This document shows, piece after piece, positions 23,630-25,524 of a stretch of DNA of 25,524 bases (positions are counted from its first letter, which is position 1; the number at the start of each line of letters is the position of its first letter). Both the position numbers and the translations under genes were made by a program. Under the pieces are notes generated by a model. The model ran no database searches. It was not told where the DNA came from and was given only the letters and a program-made list of their open reading frames with translations. Source of the stretch: CBFGWV01 sp965652545. Its GTDB lineage: Bacteria; Pseudomonadota; Gammaproteobacteria; Competibacterales; Competibacteraceae. The stretch covers positions 1-25,524 of the forward strand of contig CBFGWV010000035.1 of NCBI GenBank assembly GCA_965652545.1, written 5' to 3'.

Positions 23630-24808
23630 CTAGATCACCGGGCAGACGGTCTGCGACGCCTGGTCCATGGTCCGTTCCAGGGTGACCGCGCAGCAGCCGA
23701 ACTCCTTGGCCGCGGGCACGCGCATGATGTACTGCACCAGCTGGCCGGTGCGCCCGGAGGGGCTGTCCATCGGCAGCAGGCGGACGATGTCCTCGGTGAG
23801 GATCATCCCCGGGGTGGCCAGGGACAGCGGGTCGAAGATGGCCAACTGGCCTTGCTCGCCCACCGGCACTTCCTTGCTGAGGTCGTTGGGGTCGCGCACC
23901 GAGTAGTACCCGTAGGGCGCCACATGTTTGACCTGATGCTCGTCCTCGATGGCGAGGATGTTGGACTCCACCAGGGCGTAGACATCGCGGACACGGCCGG
24001 GGGCGATGCCCAGGTACTCGGCGCATTCCTCGTTGAACTGGCGGCGGGAGATCATCTGTCCGGTGAAGCGCTTCCACCCGCCGAGGGTGATGACCAAGGT
24101 GTCGCGGTCCAGCTTGAGGCGGGTGTCGGTCGCCTTGAGGTAGCTGATCAGGCGATGGATCAGGAACGGCGGGCCGATCAGGTGACGGGTGAAGTGGTCT
24201 TGCCATTGATGCAATTGGGCCACCGCCCGTTCGGGAACCATGGTTTCCTGCTTGACCATGAACTGGCGCGTGTCCAGTAGCCCGGCAAGCATATTCAAGG
24301 CCTTGATCAAGCCCATTTCAGGGATTTCCTCCGTGGACGGGCACAGGTATAAGCCGGCGCCCTTGGAAATTTGGAAGAACTCGCGGAACAGGGCGAACAC
24401 GGCGAGCACCCCGTAATCCACCGTCTGCCGGCAACGCCGCGCGATGCTCGGCACGCCGCTGGTTCCGGTGCTGCGCATTTCGTGCTCAATGCTGCTCAAC
24501 GGCCTGGACAGCAATTCGTGGCTGGATGCGGATTTGAATTTCTGGATATGAATCAGCGGAATCCTGTTGATATCCTCAAAGCCATTGATGTCCTCCGCGC
24601 GCACACCTCTGTCCAGGCAGTGTTGGCGATAAAATGCGTTGTCTCTGAAGTGGCGTTTGAACGCATCGGCGATCAACAATCCTTTCATCTCGTTTTGCTG
24701 ATCGAGCGGTAGGCGGTACAAATCGCCCACGCTGCCGGCCAACGCACTGACGGGGTGGATGCCACCGTCTTTGAGACTCTCCATCAAACACTTCATTGCC
24801 GACATCAT
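23630..24808 (-). CDS. LuxE-like acyl-protein synthetase / PaaK-related ligase
   Basis: 392 aa from the ATG at 24808, which has GAGGA 5 nt upstream; an in-frame ATG at 24865 would add 19 residues. The ATP-binding motif STGTSGVPS is at about residues 113-121 and the conserved ITLGGWKRFTGQ follows in the middle, both typical of LuxE. LuxE activates fatty acids as acyl-AMP and moves the acyl group to its own cysteine near the C-terminus. Here a cysteine lies three residues from the end (VCPVI), and a Cys-Cys pair lies about 20 residues earlier, in EFGCCAV. No LuxC reductase or LuxD is present, so it probably feeds another acceptor. It is the first gene of the leftward operon, 10 bp before the scaffold gene. 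Confidence 0.82.
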   Translation of the reverse strand: MMSAMKCLMESLKDGGIHPVSALAGSVGDLYRLPLDQQNEMKGLLIADAFKRHFRDNAFYRQHCLDRGVRAEDINGFEDINRIPLIHIQKFKSASSHELLSRPLSSIEHEMRSTGTSGVPSIARRCRQTVDYGVLAVFALFREFFQISKGAGLYLCPSTEEIPEMGLIKALNMLAGLLDTRQFMVKQETMVPERAVAQLHQWQDHFTRHLIGPPFLIHRLISYLKATDTRLKLDRDTLVITLGGWKRFTGQMISRRQFNEECAEYLGIAPGRVRDVYALVESNILAIEDEHQVKHVAPYGYYSVRDPNDLSKEVPVGEQGQLAIFDPLSLATPGMILTEDIVRLLPMDSPSGRTGQLVQYIMRVPAAKEFGCCAVTLERTMDQASQTVCPVI

Positions 24809-24888
24809 GTCGTCCTCATGGCTGTATTGCAGGCTTGGCCAATGGCCTCGTCGTGTTTGGCTCATGCCGATTTTCCGTTCCTCACTGC

Positions 24889-24903
24889 AATAACGGCGTT
24901 ATT
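24889..24903. promoter_or_regulatory. Perfect 7-1-7 palindrome upstream of the LuxE-like gene
   Basis: AATAACG-G-CGTTATT lies 81 bp before the chosen start of the leftward operon and 24 bp before the alternative start. The perfect symmetry and AT-rich ends suggest an operator. The regulator is unknown; no regulator gene lies next to the operon in this window. Confidence 0.45.
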
Positions 24904-24970
24904 TGCGGGTATGAGTAGGCGGTGTAATGGCAGGGCCTGGATTTCAATGGGGCTGAGGCTACAAGCACGG

Positions 24971-25036
24971 CGTGATTGGCCCGTGATTTGCGCGTTTCAC
25001 GACTTGATCACGGTGCACTCACATGACGCGCGTGAT
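24971..25036. promoter_or_regulatory. Cluster of four CGTGAT hexamers
   Basis: CGTGAT occurs at 24971-24976 and 24982-24987, 11 bp apart (one helical turn) and each followed by T. It occurs again inverted at 25007-25012 and direct at 25031-25036. A related CGTGAAA is inverted at 24995-25001. Four copies in 66 bp upstream of the operon look like an array of binding sites for an activator or repressor. Confidence 0.4.
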
Positions 25037-25190
25037 GCCCGGTCTCTGAATAAGAGGGAGTCCGTGAGGTTTTGCTAATTCATGTTTGTCTAATATACGA
25101 GCGGATCCGCAAACCCGCGAATGTGCCGGGGCGGTAGTCGCAAATGGGTGTGACCCACATTCCTCGCATGGCGCCGTCGGTGGGCGTCAG

Positions 25191-25335
25191 GCGCCCGAAC
25201 CCGCCTGCGGCCGAGCCGGTAAGTCGTGTTCCGACGCGCTGTGAATACGTCCGTGTACGCTCGACGGCAGCATCCATGCTGCCGACGGTCGGCCCACGAC
25301 TTACCGGCTCGGCCGCAGGCTCACAGCGGTGGCTG
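25191..25335 (-). repeat. Structured foldback repeat, copy 2
   Basis: Inverted-orientation copy of the element at 14453-14594. The arms 25203-25235 and 25288-25320 pair at 31 of 33 positions (26 bp perfect, a TT/CC mismatch, then 5 bp) around a 52-nt loop, the same loop length as copy 1. Inner-stem, loop and outer flanks are conserved. The 16-bp outer stem segment bears no resemblance to the 14-bp one in copy 1, yet is matched in its own opposite arm. It lies between the leftward operon's upstream region and the 3' end of another leftward gene. Confidence 0.85.
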
Positions 25336-25370
25336 CCCAAGGCGAGGGTCGGGAGGCGCGTCGTCGCCTA

Positions 25371-25524
25371 CTACGCCACGGAAGGTCGCGGCTGGTGGCG
25401 GACTTGGTCGAACATGCCGACGTGGTGCCGATACCAGTCACTGGTGAACCGTTCGGACGAGTCGAATGTGCGTTTATGCGCAAGAAAGTCCGGGAACTGC
25501 GGATAGCAGCGCAGCAACTGATCC
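25371..25524 (-). CDS. C-terminal end of a protein, perhaps an FAD-linked oxidase
   Basis: On the minus strand one frame is open from the window edge to a TAG at 25371-25373, giving the last 50 residues of a gene whose start lies outside. The segment YPQFPDFLAHKRTFDSSERF followed by TSDWYRHH resembles the C-terminus of FAD-linked oxidases of the lactone/alditol oxidase type, where a PxxxxFLxxKxxxDPxxxFxSD pattern is usual. That match is from memory and over a short stretch only. The gene is followed by the structured repeat copy 2, which may mark the end of its transcript. Confidence 0.45.
   Translation of the reverse strand, partial: DQLLRCYPQFPDFLAHKRTFDSSERFTSDWYRHHVGMFDQVRHQPRPSVA

Larger units (their letters stand above)
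24866..25190. other. Upstream region of the nine-gene operon, no gene seen
   Basis: No convincing coding region on either strand. The stretch is less GC-rich than its surroundings and holds the AATAACG-G-CGTTATT palindrome, the cluster of CGTGAT sites and a GCGGATCCGC palindrome at 25101-25110. I found no strong -10/-35 pair for the leftward operon, which may indicate an activator-dependent promoter or a non-sigma-70 one. Confidence 0.5.

Noticed and set aside
25080..25340. Small protein-like frames over the structured repeat (also at 14464-14676)
   Set aside because: Similar short peptides appear in both repeat copies only because the DNA is repeated; no ribosome binding sites and no codon bias support coding.

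Overview
The window is about 25.5 kb of GC-rich, densely packed bacterial chromosome with short intergenic gaps and many 1-4 bp gene overlaps. Gene content and codon use suggest a high-GC proteobacterium, most likely a gammaproteobacterium. I cannot name the species. No rRNA, tRNA or CRISPR array was seen.

Layout. (1) 1-604: 5' part of a TnpB-type transposon nuclease gene running off the left edge, then hairpin-rich DNA like an IS200/IS605 end. (2) 604-2459: a TetR regulator divergent from an SDR dehydrogenase and a SugE/Gdx-type SMR exporter, with two matching TACC-N4-GGTA palindromes between them. (3) 2463-6970: a divergent pair, a 214-aa unknown protein and a 1233-aa DUF4132/MolR-like protein. 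(4) 6990-14405: a small ribbon-helix-helix (RHH) protein divergent from a six-gene operon, hyfB-C-E-F-G-I. The hyfG-like large subunit has lost all four nickel-binding cysteines and the C-terminal maturation tail. The complex is therefore an energy-converting-hydrogenase-related (Ehr-like) membrane complex, not a hydrogenase. (5) 14453-14594: a structured repeat, present again in inverted orientation at 25191-25335. (6) 14648-24808: a tightly coupled nine-gene leftward operon: LuxE-like acyl-protein synthetase, IscU/NifU-like scaffold, cysteine desulfurase, fatty acyl-AMP ligase, acyl carrier protein, flavoprotein monooxygenase, MMPL/RND exporter, LolA-like periplasmic protein and outer-membrane beta-barrel. 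(7) 25371-25524: the 3' end of another leftward gene, perhaps an FAD-linked oxidase.

Best candidates for something undescribed. First, the nine-gene operon combines two ways of activating a carboxylic acid (FAAL and LuxE-like), a carrier protein, a complete persulfide-sulfur pair (desulfurase plus scaffold), a flavin enzyme and an envelope export route. I infer a sulfur-modified acyl product that is built on the carrier and exported. Second, the 142-145 bp repeat is a Y-shaped foldback. Between its two copies the loop hairpins show three compensatory base-pair changes, and a 14-16 bp stem segment is replaced entirely while staying self-complementary. Third, the Ehr-like operon has an RHH gene beside it and a perfect 19-bp palindrome lying over its predicted -10 element.
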